Assembly: GCF_040802235.1 (NCBI RefSeq)
Contig: NC_133169.1
Coordinates: forward strand, 44,213,034-44,277,033
Source: Manis javanica
Lineage: Eukaryota; Chordata; Mammalia; Pholidota; Manidae
Direction: 5' to 3'
DNA: 64,000 bases
Shown here: positions 1-12,851 of the stretch, in pieces
Layout: each line of letters begins with the position of its first letter
Numbering within the stretch: position 1 is the stretch's first letter
Made by a program: the position numbers and the translations under genes
The notes under the pieces: generated by a model
What the model was told of the DNA's origin: nothing
Database searches by the model: none
What the model saw: only the letters and a program-made list of their open reading frames with translations

Positions 1-789
1 ATTTACTGAAAGAGAATATACTCTAATATTTAACATAAAGGAACATAACCTTGTCTTCTTCCATGTCATTTTAATAGCAGAGATCTAGGAAGGAGGAAGG
101 CTATGACAGAAAATTTACATTTCCCAAATCTGTATGATTCATCATCAGTATTACTTGAATACATTTTTGGTTTGGTTTTGGGTGAGATGGGAAGCTTTTG
201 AAGAATTTTCTGTAGCAATGTAATTTGATATAATGTACAGTTTAAAAGGATCACTCTGTTTATAATGTGGAGAATAGAGCTAGGAACTAGGTCAGGTAGA
301 TACAGGAAGACAACTTCAGAGGCTTTAAAGATGAGAGACAAAGATGGACTGAGTGGAGCAGTTGGACAGCAGGATCAGGTCTCAGGAAAGACGGCTGCTG
401 GGAGGAGTGCAGAGCAAACGTTGGCTCAATGGTTTGGGCTCTAGCGAACTGACAATGGCATTTCTATTTACTGATATTTTGAAAACTTTTCAAATGTCAA
501 TATTGAGTAGGAGAAATAGAATTTCATTGTTATGAAGACACTTTTGAAATGCTTGTTAGTTGTGTGAAGTCAGTTGGGCTTCAGATTAGAGTTCTGGGCT
601 GAACATCTAAATATGGAGTCTTCAGAGTTGAAGGGATATCAAAAGGCATAGGATGAGTTGCGATCATTTAGGTAAGAATAGAGGGTTGAGAGTGAGAACT
701 GAGGCAGCTTTGTTCACTGGGAAGCAAGTGAGACAGTAAAAAACAAATGAACAAACAAACAACAGAAATAGAGTCAGTGATACCGAGAA
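1..789. other. Intergenic, nothing recognised
   Basis: AT-rich sequence without a supportable gene. The short open frames have no recognisable motifs and no coding character. No tRNA-like fold or known repeat end was recognised. Confidence 0.5.
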
Positions 790-1062
790 AAAATGGGTGA
801 TGACTGTACTGGGGGGATAGGTGAAGGGCATGAGGAGATAAAAACTACCAATTATAAAATTAATTACTATTGGGAAGAAAAATGTAACAGGGAATATATT
901 TACTAATATTTAATATCATTGTGTGGTAAGAGATCATAACTACACTTATAGTGTTGAATAATAATGTATATAATTATTGAAACATTACATTGTATAGCTG
1001 AAACCAATATATTATTGGATTAAAACTATACTTTGATAAGTAAATAAAAATAAATAATAAAG
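790..1062 (+). repeat. Old L1 3'-end fragment (L1MA-like)
   Basis: The segment has the characteristic order of an old mammalian L1 3' end: a stretch about a gene-independent 'gtgaaggg' region, then 'taagagatcataactacact', 'gtatataattattgaaacat', 'gctgaaaccaatatattatt' and a terminal A-rich tract. It is heavily diverged, so it predates the four recent L1s in this window. The subfamily name is an estimate. Confidence 0.65.
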
Positions 1063-4000
1063 AGATAGGGATTGATTGGGTAATACAAAATATTTTCTCA
1101 GATTCAGGTGTGAGAATGGCTCAAAGATGGGAAGTGCGATCAGCTGCAGCAGGTGCGGCGTCTTGTTGGATCACAGTGAGCTCTGAACACTGACCATTGT
1201 ATTTGGCAGCCTGGAGTCCGCTCGGGACCTAGTAAGAAGAGTCAAAACGGAGTTATGCTCAGAGGGCATTTGGGGTAAAATAGAGGGAAAGGAAGGGAAC
1301 AAGATGAATAAAATATTAATTAATACAGTTTGTCTTTTTGTGCTAAATGAGAGCAGAGAAACGGAGGAGTAGCTAGAAGGGTGTATGACTCCAGTGTGTT
1401 TTGTTGCTGTGAGATATTACAGGCAGGTTTAAGGGAAGCATTCTATAAAAGAGAAAATTGGTGATGAATGAAAAAGGGGGAAATTTCTTACAGACAGAAG
1501 ACATTTGAGAATGGTCAAAAGCTTTGGAATCAATTTCTTGTGTGAGCAAGGCCAGCTCATTAACCACAGCAGGAGGGAAGGCGGAGAGAGCCCCCGCGTG
1601 GCACGAGTGACTTACTGTCTTTTGCCTCCTGTTTTCTCGGTGCGACCAGAACCAAGAAGAGCTCCTCTCTGTGAGAACAGGGCGGATTGTTAAAAACTTT
1701 AGAATAAAGGCATTTTGGAGAGTAGGTGAGCAATGAACAAGGTAGAGATATCAGGATTGTCAGGTAGTCTTAGGAATCTTTTGGGATTGATTTATAAATT
1801 TAAGATAAACATATCTGTGCAATAGTCTAATAACTGCTCCCCACGGGAGCCTAGCAAAGAATGAGCATCCACTGTGTTACCTACAACTGATTATGGCAAC
1901 AATAATGACAAGAATAATAGGAAAAACAACTGCTATCACTTCTACAGACTTAGCATTCTTTATGTGAGTAAACATGTTGTAATCATTTATGTTTTTCCAG
2001 TGCTTAGAACTTGAAGCATGTAATCGGTATGCATCATTGTTCATTTAATGGATTGTTCCCTTTATGTAAATTAAAGGCTGTATAACCCACATTCCTTCCC
2101 CTGTGGATCTTCTAGGACAACATGACGTGATTTGGAATCATAAGGTAACATCCTGTTCTTTCAATATGCTAATTATTAAATTCAGGAGTTAACACACTCC
2201 CAGCATATCCAATCTTTACTCTTGTGTTTGTGATGGCTTATCTGCTGAAAAGCTGTCTCCACATTTAGTGTGAATTAACGTCCCCAAGCTGCAGTTGTGC
2301 TCAGTGAACAGCCTTTGTGTTCCGACAGATCTGATTGACACGATCCAGGTTTCTACTTTTGTGCATGCCTAAGAAGTGATCATTCAGCTCTTGACCTCAT
2401 TGTTTTTCATAAGGTTTATTTTCTGTTAACATGTAAATGCTCTTTAAATTACCTGATACCTATATACCACTTTCAGGTGTGAATTAGATAGGCCTTAAAA
2501 TCATTGGCTTATAGTTAAACTATCTGTTGTTTGAAGCTTTTCTTGTTAATGTCTAGCTCATGTATCCTTGGCCATGATAACTGATCTCTGTACCATAGTT
2601 TCCTGTCTTAAGCACTAATCAAAAATCAAGAAGTGGGAGAAGCGTCTTATAACAGAAGTTTTCTGTGTCTGTGATGGTTGCTCCTTGAGGTGAAGGAAGT
2701 TCTGCCTTTGTCATCTGGCCGCTTAGCACCCTCTGCATGTTCTCAGGATACCACTCTTGCCAGAACTCTCTCTATGCGTTAAGAAGCTTGTTCCTCAGCT
2801 ACCGGAATCATAGATATTTGTGACTGTATAGGAGACTCTTATATCTGTCCCCTTTATCCCTTGGCTAGATGATCTGTCTCCACAGGAAGGAGAAATGTGT
2901 ATATTAATTGAAGGGATTATTTTCAGATTCTATCTAGAACTCTAGTAGGCTAATATGGGAACGATTTGGCATCACCCATGGCCACCTGGTGGATAATTAA
3001 CATAATATTTTTCCAAAGCTACATTGTATGTCCTCGGTGTATTTCTTAAAAGAGCATGTATGACTAGGGGAATAAAAAACAAAATATAACTACAAAATGA
3101 TATTAAGAGTACCTATGAAGGATTGATGTTGATTTTTAAAAATTTTGTCATTAAATATTTTCTGCATTGAGCAGACTATTGTTTGACATATCATTATTAG
3201 AGGTAGTATTCTGTGTTTAAGCACACAAATCAGTTGGATTTCAACACAACACAACCACTTACAGCCTTGAGGAAAGCACTTCACATTTTTGTGACTCAGT
3301 TTCTTCATTTTCATAAACATTAAATTTGTACTGTAAGTGGAGTGCTTTTCTGACTAGTTTAGTTTTTGGGTTAGTTTTTATAACCAGCATCATCATCATT
3401 ACTATAGTCCTCAACACCCAGGGTACATCCTGGATTAAGGGATTAAACTCTAAATTCAAACACCTGAGTATGAACCCTATGGGATGTGGATAGTTTAATA
3501 CCACCAGGAATCATAGGAGCAACTGGTTCATCGTGATATCCACTTCACTGAATAGAAGGGAGGATTACGTCCACCACTGATATATCTAGTGGTTCTCTGT
3601 AAGAGCCTAGAGGTGTACTGAGGTATTGCCATCATAGTTATTTTTACAGTTGCCCTTCACATCTCACCTTGGTCTTTACATGTTCTGTCTCATTTTTATT
3701 CCATATCCCTCTAGAAGCAATAAGGGAGATACAATATTTTCTTTATTACTTCTCTCCAGACATATTTTTGTTAATATTAAGAGAAGTTCATTGCTTCAAA
3801 TACATTTCTAAGGCAATTTCCCTCCTATTGTATTATAATGATAGAATAAAGATGGTTATTCAATGTACTTCTGTGGTAGAGAAGTAATTCCTTATTGGGT
3901 ACATTTATTTGTATCTTTGTACTAATTTCTATAAATTTTACTTGAATGTTTCATATTTTTTAACAATTCACCATTTTATCATGTATATTTAGGTTATCAT

Positions 4001-4795
4001 TAAACACTACTTAAAATTTTTAATGGGTGTGCATTATACCACTGCGTGACAAAAAGACCTTATTAATCTGTTGCTAAGGTTTTCCTCTCATAACAAGAAC
4101 ATTAAAAATGCCAAACAATTTTCCAATGATTAACATGATTTATTAAAGTGCAATATTTGATAAGCAAGTATTACTGCCCCCAAGTTTTATGATCCTGATA
4201 CCAGGAAAGACAGAGGTCTAGGGTGGGAACTCTGTCCTGGCTGAGAGCCAGACTTAGGGAGAAAGATCCATGGAGCTGGATACCACCACTGATAACATTA
4301 ATGGTAATGCATATCATTAAAATTTTTAAAAATATATGTATCATTCAAAAAATTGTATCTGTGTGCATCTTTAGTTGCCATTCTATCATTCTATCTCATT
4401 GGAATAAGACATTATGACAAAAACCCACACAGCTCTCTTTGACAAAGAGGAGAAATCCTTGCTTTAAAAATGTTGGGAAAGAAAGGTAACTTAATATTTA
4501 AATGTGGTATCTGCACAACTTCAGGGAAAGCAATAGAGAAGGGACCACATGAGTAAAAAATTTATTGAGAGTCACGAAAATCTAAGGGAAAGCACCTACC
4601 ACGAATATTGGAGGGTCAGTGATTTTAAACCAATCTTACCTAGATATCAAGAGTTACTATGACATCTGTGTTCTGACATGAATAGAAAGTATTCTTGAAC
4701 AACAGAAGCTATGTTATAATAGTCAGTCTGTTGGTAATAGACACTTTGAGGGTTTTACGAAAGTATTCAAATGGTTTGTATATCAGATGTACAAC
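1063..4795. other. Intergenic, nothing recognised
   Basis: About 3.7 kb of AT-rich DNA. The open frames here (for example 3090-3504 on the minus strand and 3669-3887 on the plus strand) are short, overlap each other and show no known domain. No RNA gene or strong repeat was recognised. Confidence 0.45.
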
Positions 4796-4844
4796 TGTGT
4801 TAGGGTTCTTCAGAGAAACAGAACCCATAGGGATAGATCTATTG

Positions 4845-5000
4845 ATAAGAGATAAATAGATAGATGATAGATAGACAGATGACAGATAAATCAGATGGAT
4901 AAAGATATACAAATATAGATATATAAATTCTATATAGTTATATAATCATACATAGGCATATATTTTATATATAGATATTCATATAGAGATAGATGTGGCA
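4845..5000. repeat. GATA/TATA-type simple repeat
   Basis: Imperfect runs of gata, agat and atat, including 'tagatagatgatagatagac' and later 'tatatatagatattcatata'. It is probably a degenerate tetranucleotide microsatellite inside the host repeat. Confidence 0.75.
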
Positions 5001-5155
5001 CCAATCACCTATCTATCCACTGAGAGAGAGACAGAGAAGATTTATTATAAGAAACTGGGCCACATAATTATGGAGGCTGAGAAGTCCCGTGATCTCTTTT
5101 CTACAAGCAAGAGACCTCATAGACCTGTGGTGAAAGTCCTAGTCCAAATGCAGGA

Positions 5156-5704
5156 GACCAGTGTCATAGGTCAGACTATCAGAGTGTAGGAGACCAGTGT
5201 CATAGGTCACACTGTCAGACAGAGTGCAGGAGACCAGCATCATAGGTCAGACTGTCAGTCAGAGTGCAGGGGACCAGTGTCATAGGTCAGACTGTCAGAC
5301 AAAGTCTAGGAGACCACTGTCATAAATTAGACAGTCAGACAGAGTGCAGGAGACCAGTGTCATAGGTCAGACTGTCAGACAGATTGCAGGAGACCAGCAT
5401 TGTAGGTCAGACTGTCAGTCAGAGTGAAGGGGACCAGTGTCGTAGGTCAGACAGTCAGACCAAGTGCAGGAGACCAATGTCTCAGGTCAGACTGTCACAC
5501 AGCATGTAGGAGACCAGTGTCATAGGTCAGACTGTCAGTCAGAGTGAAGGGGACCAGTGTCGTAGGTCAGACAGTCAGACCGAGTGCAGGAGACCAATGT
5601 CGCAGGTCAGACTGTCACAGAGCATGTAGGAGACCAGTGTCATAGGTCAGACTGTCAGATAGAATGCAGTTGTCCAGTGTCGTAGGTCAGACAGTCAGAA
5701 AGAA
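5156..5704. repeat. 40-bp minisatellite, about 14 copies
   Basis: Each unit starts with a variant of 'gaccagtgtcataggtcaga', followed by 'ctgtcagacagagtgcagga'. The period is 40 bp and the first unit is shorter. Units differ by scattered substitutions (gtgtc/gcatc, cataggtc/cgtaggtc), and a two-unit block (about 5420-5500) appears again at about 5540-5620, indicating higher-order duplication. The unit seems to come from an internal segment of the surrounding interspersed repeat. Confidence 0.9.
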
Positions 5705-5870
5705 TGTATTCTTCCATCCTCGGTCTTTCAGTTCTATTCAGGTCCTGGATGGATTGGATAATGCTCACCCCCATAAAGAAAGGCAAAATTCTTTACTCAG
5801 TCCATGAAATCAAGGGATTATCTCATTGGAGACATCCTCACAGATAAATTTTAAAAAATAATTTTAAATA

Positions 5871-8855
5871 GGTTGTGTCAATCAAAAAACTTGTTTTTAT
5901 TCTTCTGATTTTCAAAATCCTTCTTTCCAATTTAATATCTTCTCATATTCTTATTTCTCTGAGTTGATAAATCGTCGTTCCCTTTGAAATACTCTTTTCC
6001 TTCCTTGCATTCACCGTTTGCTTTTTTACTCTGCCTTTGGTTTGCTGAATGTATTTTGTTTTAGAAAATCTCTTATGTGTCAGCTAATCCTTGCATTTCT
6101 GCTGTTAGGAAGGTCTTTGGACAAGAGTAAATCTTAAAAACTGCCAAGTTGTGCTGAACTATGACCCAAGTGATTCATTCATCTAGGAAACAGTCAGCGC
6201 CAGTGTGACATTTCCCTGGTTGCCATCTGATTCCCCTGGACAGAGTCTCTCGGGGACTGGAGGCCATGGTGGGGGGCCGGCACCTGAGAGCCCAGCAGCA
6301 GGAAGGGGCTGGATGCCTCGCAGTTCACTGTGTAGATGTCCCCTTAGTGACCATGCGCTGCCTATCTTTCCAAATTCAGAGCCTCTTGAAATCACCACCT
6401 CCTTAAACTATAAGATGCCCAGCTACATGACATAAGTGTGAAGATGAACAGTCAGGTTTTAACAGCCTTATAAACACACTTTTGACAAAGCCTCCAATTT
6501 CAGTACCACCTGTAGTCAATGGCAATACCTGGTCACTCCAGCTTCAAGCTATTGGAGAGTGTTTTTCAGCATGATTTAACTTGCTTCCATTACCAACTTA
6601 TTTCTCTTAATTACAATAATTATTGGTATATGTAACCTTGCTTAAATTTAATTAAATACTGTTTATTGTTTTTCTTTTCAGCATATTTTATTGCTGTTGT
6701 ATCCAAATCTCATGATCTTTGGACATTTATACCTAAACTTAAAGTTTTCAGACAGTGCTAAACAATCATATCAAAAAAAAATTAAAATATCTTCTTTAAA
6801 AATTGTTATTTTTTCTTATTCTTGAATGATAGTTTAGCTGGGCTTAGAGTTTAGAACTTGTGCATTTTCCTCTGAGCATTTTCCTTTGAGGCTTCCTTTT
6901 TGACTCATGGGTTATTTGGAATCATGTAGTATAATTTCCATGTACTCAGAGATTTTTCTAAAATATTTCATTTGTTATGTTATTGATTTTCAGTTTTATT
7001 ACATGATTACAAGAGGACACAGTCTGTAGAGTTTCATTCTTTTAAATTTTTCATGTTCATTTTATGGCCCATAATATTCTCTTCTTTGGTGAATGTTTTT
7101 GGGGACTTCAAAAAAAAGGTATATTCTATTTTTGTTGGGTGAAGACTTTTATCTATTTCTGTCTCCTAGTCAGCGTAACTACGAGTTGTCTTTATATTTT
7201 CAGGGTTCATTTCTGCTCATACGAATGTTTCAGCAAGAAAAGGTCAGTGCCATCTTGAGAAAGGCTACTTGGGAACATTGCTAAGTGGCTTACATCTCCA
7301 CCATGATAATAACTTGACTCCAGCTGTTGAGCAACTCACACACTTAATCTGCTCCTTGTGCTTGTTAGTATCTACTCAGTATAAGAATAGCAATGGGACA
7401 CAGTTCAAGCATCAATTTTCTCAGCTGAGAATATTGACAGGCAGTGGCCAACTCCTGGACAGGAAATATTTAAAATAAAAATAAATTGAGTAAATAATAA
7501 CATATTTCAAAGAGGGGCTTGATTGGATAGTAGGAGAAGAAAAAGACAATGAAGCAAGGATGATAAGATGAAAAGCAGGAAAAAAATAACACATAGCTAC
7601 AATTTATTGGGTCACCCAACAGGGCAAGCAGTGTTTACTGCTATTTTTCTATCTATGAAGTATTATTAGGCTTTAGAAAAGAAAAACTTTTCATGTAACT
7701 ACTTTGAAAAAGCAACTCCTCTTTAAGCCACATCACAAATAAATATCTCTTCCCTCCCATCTCCAATAAACATCTCTAACTGAGCCTATTGTTTTTTATG
7801 ATTATGACAGACATTACACTATTCAGCAATACACCGCTCTGCCCCACAGAGCTCTTGTCTAAATCACCTAGAAACTGGTGCAGTGACTCTGGCATAAATC
7901 AGAGAATGGGTATGTATTATAATTTATTGTAAGTAGGTGGTATCTTTTGGTATTTCTGAGAGCACAAGGACCTTTAAATTGTTCAATTTACCCTAATGAA
8001 ATTTTTTAATTCAGGTTTTTGTGTTAAAGTGTTGGGTTCATCATTTAAAATCTGAGTTTAATTTTCAAAAATCCACTTGGATTTAGACTGAGTTGTGTTT
8101 TACCACCTTACCAAAAAGGAGATAACATAGAGAATACATGAGGCAGTGAGTTTTATTTTATCCTTTGTTTTATTTAAAGATGGCTTTGTATAATGTAGGT
8201 AGAATAGATTTGAAACAAATATGTACCATATTTGTAATCACACAGAGATTGAGTTTGGGTTTAAACATCCTTCTGTCTCATGGGATGAGAGCCTGCACAT
8301 CCTCGGGAATAAGTACCCCAGAGGATTATCACTCTCATGGGTATGTCTTATGAAAATTCTAAATAAAAGAAGAATATAGCAAAATGTATGCAGGAAGCAC
8401 TTCTTAGTACCCAAGATGTCATTCAGATACCAAACTTAAAAAGTAAAACTGCATTTAAACAGAAAGCTAGGAAAACTGTAGGAGCATGTCTCTCCTTTCA
8501 GGTTTATGTAATTGAGTTTTTGGAGTGCGGTTACATTCATTTAAAAAAATTTAAACAGGTATAGCAGATAACATAATTTGTTGGTTTTCTAATATTGAAA
8601 TGTTGGTACTTAATATGCTATTAAAAAATCATGAATTCATCCAAATAACTCTGCAAACAGCATTTCTCCCTGTGGAAGAGTTAATAGGTGGACAAAATGG
8701 ACAGACTTTTTCTTACCAAAATTTCTTGTAAATTATTAGGAATAAAGAATAATTCATGAAGTACTGCCTTTGACCTAAGCCCTCCCTCCTCTACTTAGAA
8801 TTCAGACTCTCCACTGTAGAGTGGGTGCAGATCATGATTTTCAAATTAGTTCCAG
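5871..8855. other. Intergenic; duplicated OR-locus arm begins at about 7.8 kb
   Basis: No gene is supported. A GC-richer island at about 6190-6420 gives overlapping open frames on both strands without known motifs. From about 7800 onward the sequence aligns by eye, with many gaps, to about 27300-28245. Examples are the shared 'aaggagataac' phrase and the stretch immediately 3' of each OR. It is therefore the downstream arm of a segmental duplication. Confidence 0.5.
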
Positions 8856-9809
8856 TCAAAAACTCAATTTATTATTTCCCCTCACGCTGTCCCCCTTCCT
8901 CAGGAGTCTTTGCAGGGCCCCCTTCACCTCTTTGTTCTGCAGGGTGTAGATGAGGGGGTTCAGCAATGGTGTAACCATGGTGAAGAAGAAGGTGACAAAC
9001 TTGCCGTGTTTGGAAGCAAGTTGGTTCTTAGGGTCTGTGTACACCATGGCCACTGTCCCATAGAACATGATGACCACGCTGAGGTGGGGGAAGCAGGTGG
9101 CAACGGCCTTCTGCCTTCCCTCCTCAGACTGGATTTTCCCCAAGACTTGAGCTATGAAGCCATAGGAATTCAGGATCAACCCCACTGGCACGATGGTGAA
9201 GAGAACAGCAGAGATGGTCATCTGCCACTCACTGGCAGCGGTGTCCCCACAGGCCAGGCATATGAGTTCAGGAACTTGGCATAAAAAGTCATCCAGGTGG
9301 CGGTGAGCACCGAAGGGCAGCTGGAATGTGACGGGGGTTTGGGTCACAGATTCCATCAGGCTGCACAGCCAGGCCGTGAGCACCAGCTTCCAGCACAGCG
9401 GACGGTTCATGATGACAGTGTAGTGCAGGGGCCGGCAGATAGCGACGTAGCAGTCAAAGGCCATTACCACCAGCATGACGCCTTCTGTGGCCCCAAGACA
9501 GAGCAACACACAGACTTGGAGAACACAGCCTGTGTAGGTGATGCTCTTGTCTGGCCCCCACAGGTTGGACAACATCTGGGGCACAGCAGCTGTGGTGTAG
9601 CAGAGATCCAGGAAGGAGAGATTGCTGAGGAAGAAGTACATCGGGGTGTAGAGACGAGGGTCCACGCAGGAGAGCAGGATGATGGCTGAGTTGGAGAGGA
9701 CGATCATGGTGTACAAGAGGATCACAGCCCAGAAGAGAACAGTTTCTAGCTGTGGCTTTTCAGAGCAGCCCAGAAGGATGAAGCCGGCTGGGAAGCTCTT
9801 GTTGGTCAT
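8856..9809 (-). CDS. Olfactory receptor, class II, family 2-like, with Cys in place of the DRY arginine
   Basis: This is a single-exon seven-transmembrane odorant receptor, expected in olfactory neuron cilia and coupled to Golf. An ATG at 9837-9839 gives 327 residues, but I prefer the ATG at 9807-9809 (317 residues), because that start is conserved in the paralogue at 29181 and gives the usual N-glycosylation site in MTNKSF. Visible OR hallmarks are [17 protein letters not shown] at the end of loop 1 and in TM2, the TM3 cysteine, the cysteine-rich second outer loop (FLCQVPELICLACGDT), SYGFIAQVL in TM5/loop 3, KAVATCFPHL in TM6, and PLLNPLIYTLQNKEVK in TM7. Oddities are MAFDCYVAIC, where Cys replaces the DRY Arg (codon 9450-9452, TGC against CGC in the paralogue), CFPHL where CSSHL is usual, and TLQNK where TLRNK is usual. 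The family assignment is by resemblance only. It is open and complete, but function is doubtful. Confidence 0.92.
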   Translation of the reverse strand: MTNKSFPAGFILLGCSEKPQLETVLFWAVILLYTMIVLSNSAIILLSCVDPRLYTPMYFFLSNLSFLDLCYTTAAVPQMLSNLWGPDKSITYTGCVLQVCVLLCLGATEGVMLVVMAFDCYVAICRPLHYTVIMNRPLCWKLVLTAWLCSLMESVTQTPVTFQLPFGAHRHLDDFLCQVPELICLACGDTAASEWQMTISAVLFTIVPVGLILNSYGFIAQVLGKIQSEEGRQKAVATCFPHLSVVIMFYGTVAMVYTDPKNQLASKHGKFVTFFFTMVTPLLNPLIYTLQNKEVKGALQRLLRKGDSVRGNNKLSF

Positions 9810-9839
9810 GCCTACTGCTTTTGGCTTTGGGGTTTGCAT

Positions 9840-12836
9840 GTAATTGTAAACAATGTTGTGAACAAGTTTTGCAGAAAGGCTTTACTTTCACTTATTTGGA
9901 GAATGCAAGCATTAATAGCTTTCCAGGGAGTTTTGGGAAATGGGATATATGGGTATTTTTTACAACATTAGACCAATAGGATATTATATTTTTCATAAGG
10001 CTATGGTTTTAACATTAAAGTAGTTTGGTAGCACACTAAAGTTGGGACTCCTATCCACAATCTTTAATCACAAAATACAGTAGACACCTTCATAATCACC
10101 TTAGATCATGTGAATGTTCCTCCAAGTTTATTCTTGCAGTCATGCATATAGAATGTCTAAAATATTTGGAACTGCATGTAGAACACCAAGTTTTATCTTT
10201 GAAATACATAGCCCTCCAATACAACAGAGCATTTATTTTCATTGCTTGATATTGTGAATAGGAACAAGCAAACTGAAGTTATCCACAAAATAAGGCTGTT
10301 CTGTTCTCCATGTAGGCTCTAAACCATGAAGACCCTGAATAAAAGTCATTTTCAAGTATATGAAAAATAACCTTGGGATTGGAGACATACCAGTTTTTAA
10401 ATGAGGGAAGCCTAGCTTGGATACCTGGTTCTTTCATTTAACTAAAGTAATTCAACTCTACTTAAGCAAACAACTTAAAAAATGAGTCTATATTCTTATA
10501 TGAGAAATGGTTATAACCTTCACCTCTGGGGAATAACCGTAGATATAATTGTTTAATTGTGCCCGCTACCTTAACAACAAAATGGTAAGCATTATAATCA
10601 CAGTGAAATGAAAGCATTATAAATGCCCTTTAATTCTTGCACGACAAATGTCCATTATTGTGCTCCTCCATAATCACTTGGCATACTAAATAAATTTCAA
10701 TAAAGAACCAGAATTTAATGATAGAAAAAAATCTAAGTGAAAGATGATGCAGAGGCATTAATTAAACAATAGAATCATAGCACATTCCATTTTTCATTAC
10801 TGTCCTGGAATATTAATTCCTGTCTCCTAGGAGCAGTTAAATAATTCAGAGGATATCAAGAATGTGGAAGGTATAGGACAAAAAAATGCTGTCAGGTGGA
10901 GGAAACTGACTTTTAGATTATGAAAATTAAATTTTGGAAGTGGCAAAACAATGCACAGATTTTGAGGAATATACAGGGTTATGCTTCTCTTCAACAGCGA
11001 CTTTCTGTCTCTATTTAGCAAGTGCTGTGTACCAGCCACTGTGCTCTGACGTGGGAATACACTGGGAAAGAGAGAAATGAAATCCCTGATTTTGCAGAAC
11101 TCAGAGACCCATGGGAGATAGAGACAGCAAGGGCAGAAACAAGTAAATAAATAAGAATTCAACCATTTTTAAGATAAGTCTAAAACATAAAAAAAAATGA
11201 GGGTATTACAATTTAGGGTAACACTAAAAGGTGGAAGAATAGAGAAAGATAATTCACAGAGGGGAAATGGGAGGACCTTCTGGTGCTGAGGAAATGTGCC
11301 TGCTACAAAAAGTCCAGCTGAATGGGGCAGAGCGGGAGCTGTGTGGCTGGATGTGGTCAGGAACGTCCGCTGAACTCAGCTTCTTGGCGCTACATTCCCG
11401 TGATCATGCCCTGAGCCGATCCCATCATCTTCGGTGCAGATACCCCTGAATTAACTACAGAATATCCATCTGCTACTTCTTCCGTCCTCTCTGTACCCAC
11501 AGAGTTTGTTTCCTATACTCACCTTGGTCTGCCTCAGAATGCAATACTACATTAAAGTTGGTATTTAGGTAAAATGTTTTATTTTCATCTGGTTTTTTTT
11601 TATTGAAGTATAGCTGATACACAACATCTATTGGTTTCAGGTGTACAACGTCATGATTCAACAATTAAATACATTATGGAATGCTTACCATGAAAATAAT
11701 TCACAGGGATAAAAAGTACAGCAGGGGGGATATTGTCGAGTAATATTGTAACATCTGGATTTTGTTTTGAAATGATATCATGGGTTCAATTTCCTTTATC
11801 TAAAGAAAAATAAACTCATATCAATGGTATTATGCGAATGTTTTTGCTAAAATTATGTTGAATTATTTTTTAAAGCCTATAGTCTATAAATGCTTCTAAT
11901 GAGCACTACAGATTATTTAACACACATGTGGAAAAAAGGAGAAATAAAAACATCTCTAACCCCACCATCAAATATAATCTTTCCTTTAAAACATTTGTTT
12001 CTTTTTTTTGACACATTTTTAAATGAATAATGTATATACAAATACAAATATTTTACATAAAAGGTATATCTAGAATACAACTTAAATGTGATAGCTCTCT
12101 ATATATGCAAATATTATAATTGTGTACATGTTCTCATGACTAAATACTTCGGAAATATTACTTTTTTAATATGCAATTAGAAGTGCCATAGAATTTTACC
12201 TAAGCAACAGATCCTATACAAAAAGTATTTTATTATTTTTAAAGAAAGTTTCTTCAAATTTTTTAACAAAACAACATGGATATAGCCATCTCTATGAATA
12301 ATGCTGACTGAGAATACATTTTATTAAGAAAGTATTGTCTTTCAGGCTCATATTGCTTCCCAGGAAGGATCTACGCCCTGATCTGCCACAGAGGACAGTC
12401 CTAGCCTTTTAATTTTTCCCACAACCAATGATAATCATCAATTTTCCTGTCTGTGATTCATAAAATAAGGATAAACACCCTATTATGGATTTAATATGCA
12501 TTTTTTTGCTAATATGTTCACCTGTTTCTGCATATTCTTCACCAAAATGTTTGTGATATTTTTAACTTGATTTATCTTTTTCTGCTTAATATGTAAGAAA
12601 TGGTTCCACATTACTGACTTTCAATTTTTGATGTATACCCACATGAACTTTACATTTTAAAACATCTTTTAGCATAGTTTGTATCTTTCTTCTTCTCAGA
12701 TACTATTTTTTTCTTTTTCGAATTGTAATTTGTATTGCGTGGTGTTTCCTTCATCAAATTTGCTCATGCTTTACGTATTTCCCTATACGTTTGTTTTGTT
12801 AAATTGGAGTTTCATTTTCTACATCTAAATCTTTAA
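9840..12836. other. Duplicated OR 5' flank, copy A
   Basis: This is non-coding sequence upstream of the OR. It aligns by eye with 29240-30986 (and on to about 38090-39180) and with 52060-54260. Shared phrases include 'gaggatatcaagaatgtgga' against 'gaggaaatcaaaatgtaaaa', and 'cttcccaggaaggatctacg' near 12360 against 'cttcccatcaagcatttacc' near 53880. OR promoters and 5' non-coding exons normally lie in this kind of interval, but no specific exon or promoter could be identified. The 111-codon minus-strand frame at 10827-11162 is not supported. Confidence 0.6.
11590..11740 (-). repeat. Old L1 3'-end fragment (L1MA-like)
   Basis: Read on the plus strand it starts with a T-tract and 'ttgaagtatagctgatacac', then 'ggtttcaggtgtacaacgtc'. 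This is the reverse complement of a typical old L1 3' terminus. It is embedded in duplication copy A. Confidence 0.7.
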
Positions 12837-12851
12837 TCAATCTTATTTTTT
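12837..12851. repeat. Target-site duplication of L1-1, left copy
   Basis: TCAATCTTATTTTTT here is repeated exactly at 20750-20764 on the far side of L1-1. The exact limits on the T-rich side are ambiguous by a few bases because they run into the reversed poly(A) tail. Confidence 0.85.

Larger units (their letters stand above)
4796..5870. repeat. Old interspersed repeat carrying a microsatellite and a minisatellite
   Basis: The left edge begins with the common mammalian repeat phrase 'ttagggttcttcagagaaac'. The right part contains the matching end, with 'gttctattcaggtcctggat' and 'actcagtccatgaaatcaag'. Between them lie a GATA-type simple repeat and a 40-bp tandem repeat. I recognise the interspersed element as a widespread mammalian repeat but cannot name its family with confidence. 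Confidence 0.55.

Noticed and set aside
5156-5704. Regular repeats considered as a CRISPR array
   Set aside because: This is mammalian DNA, the 40-bp units are contiguous with no unique spacers, and units drift as in a minisatellite.
8910-9689. Plus-strand open frames of 124 and 130 codons opposite the first OR
   Set aside because: They are antisense shadows of the OR coding sequence and have no domain of their own. The same applies to 28393-28926 opposite the second OR.
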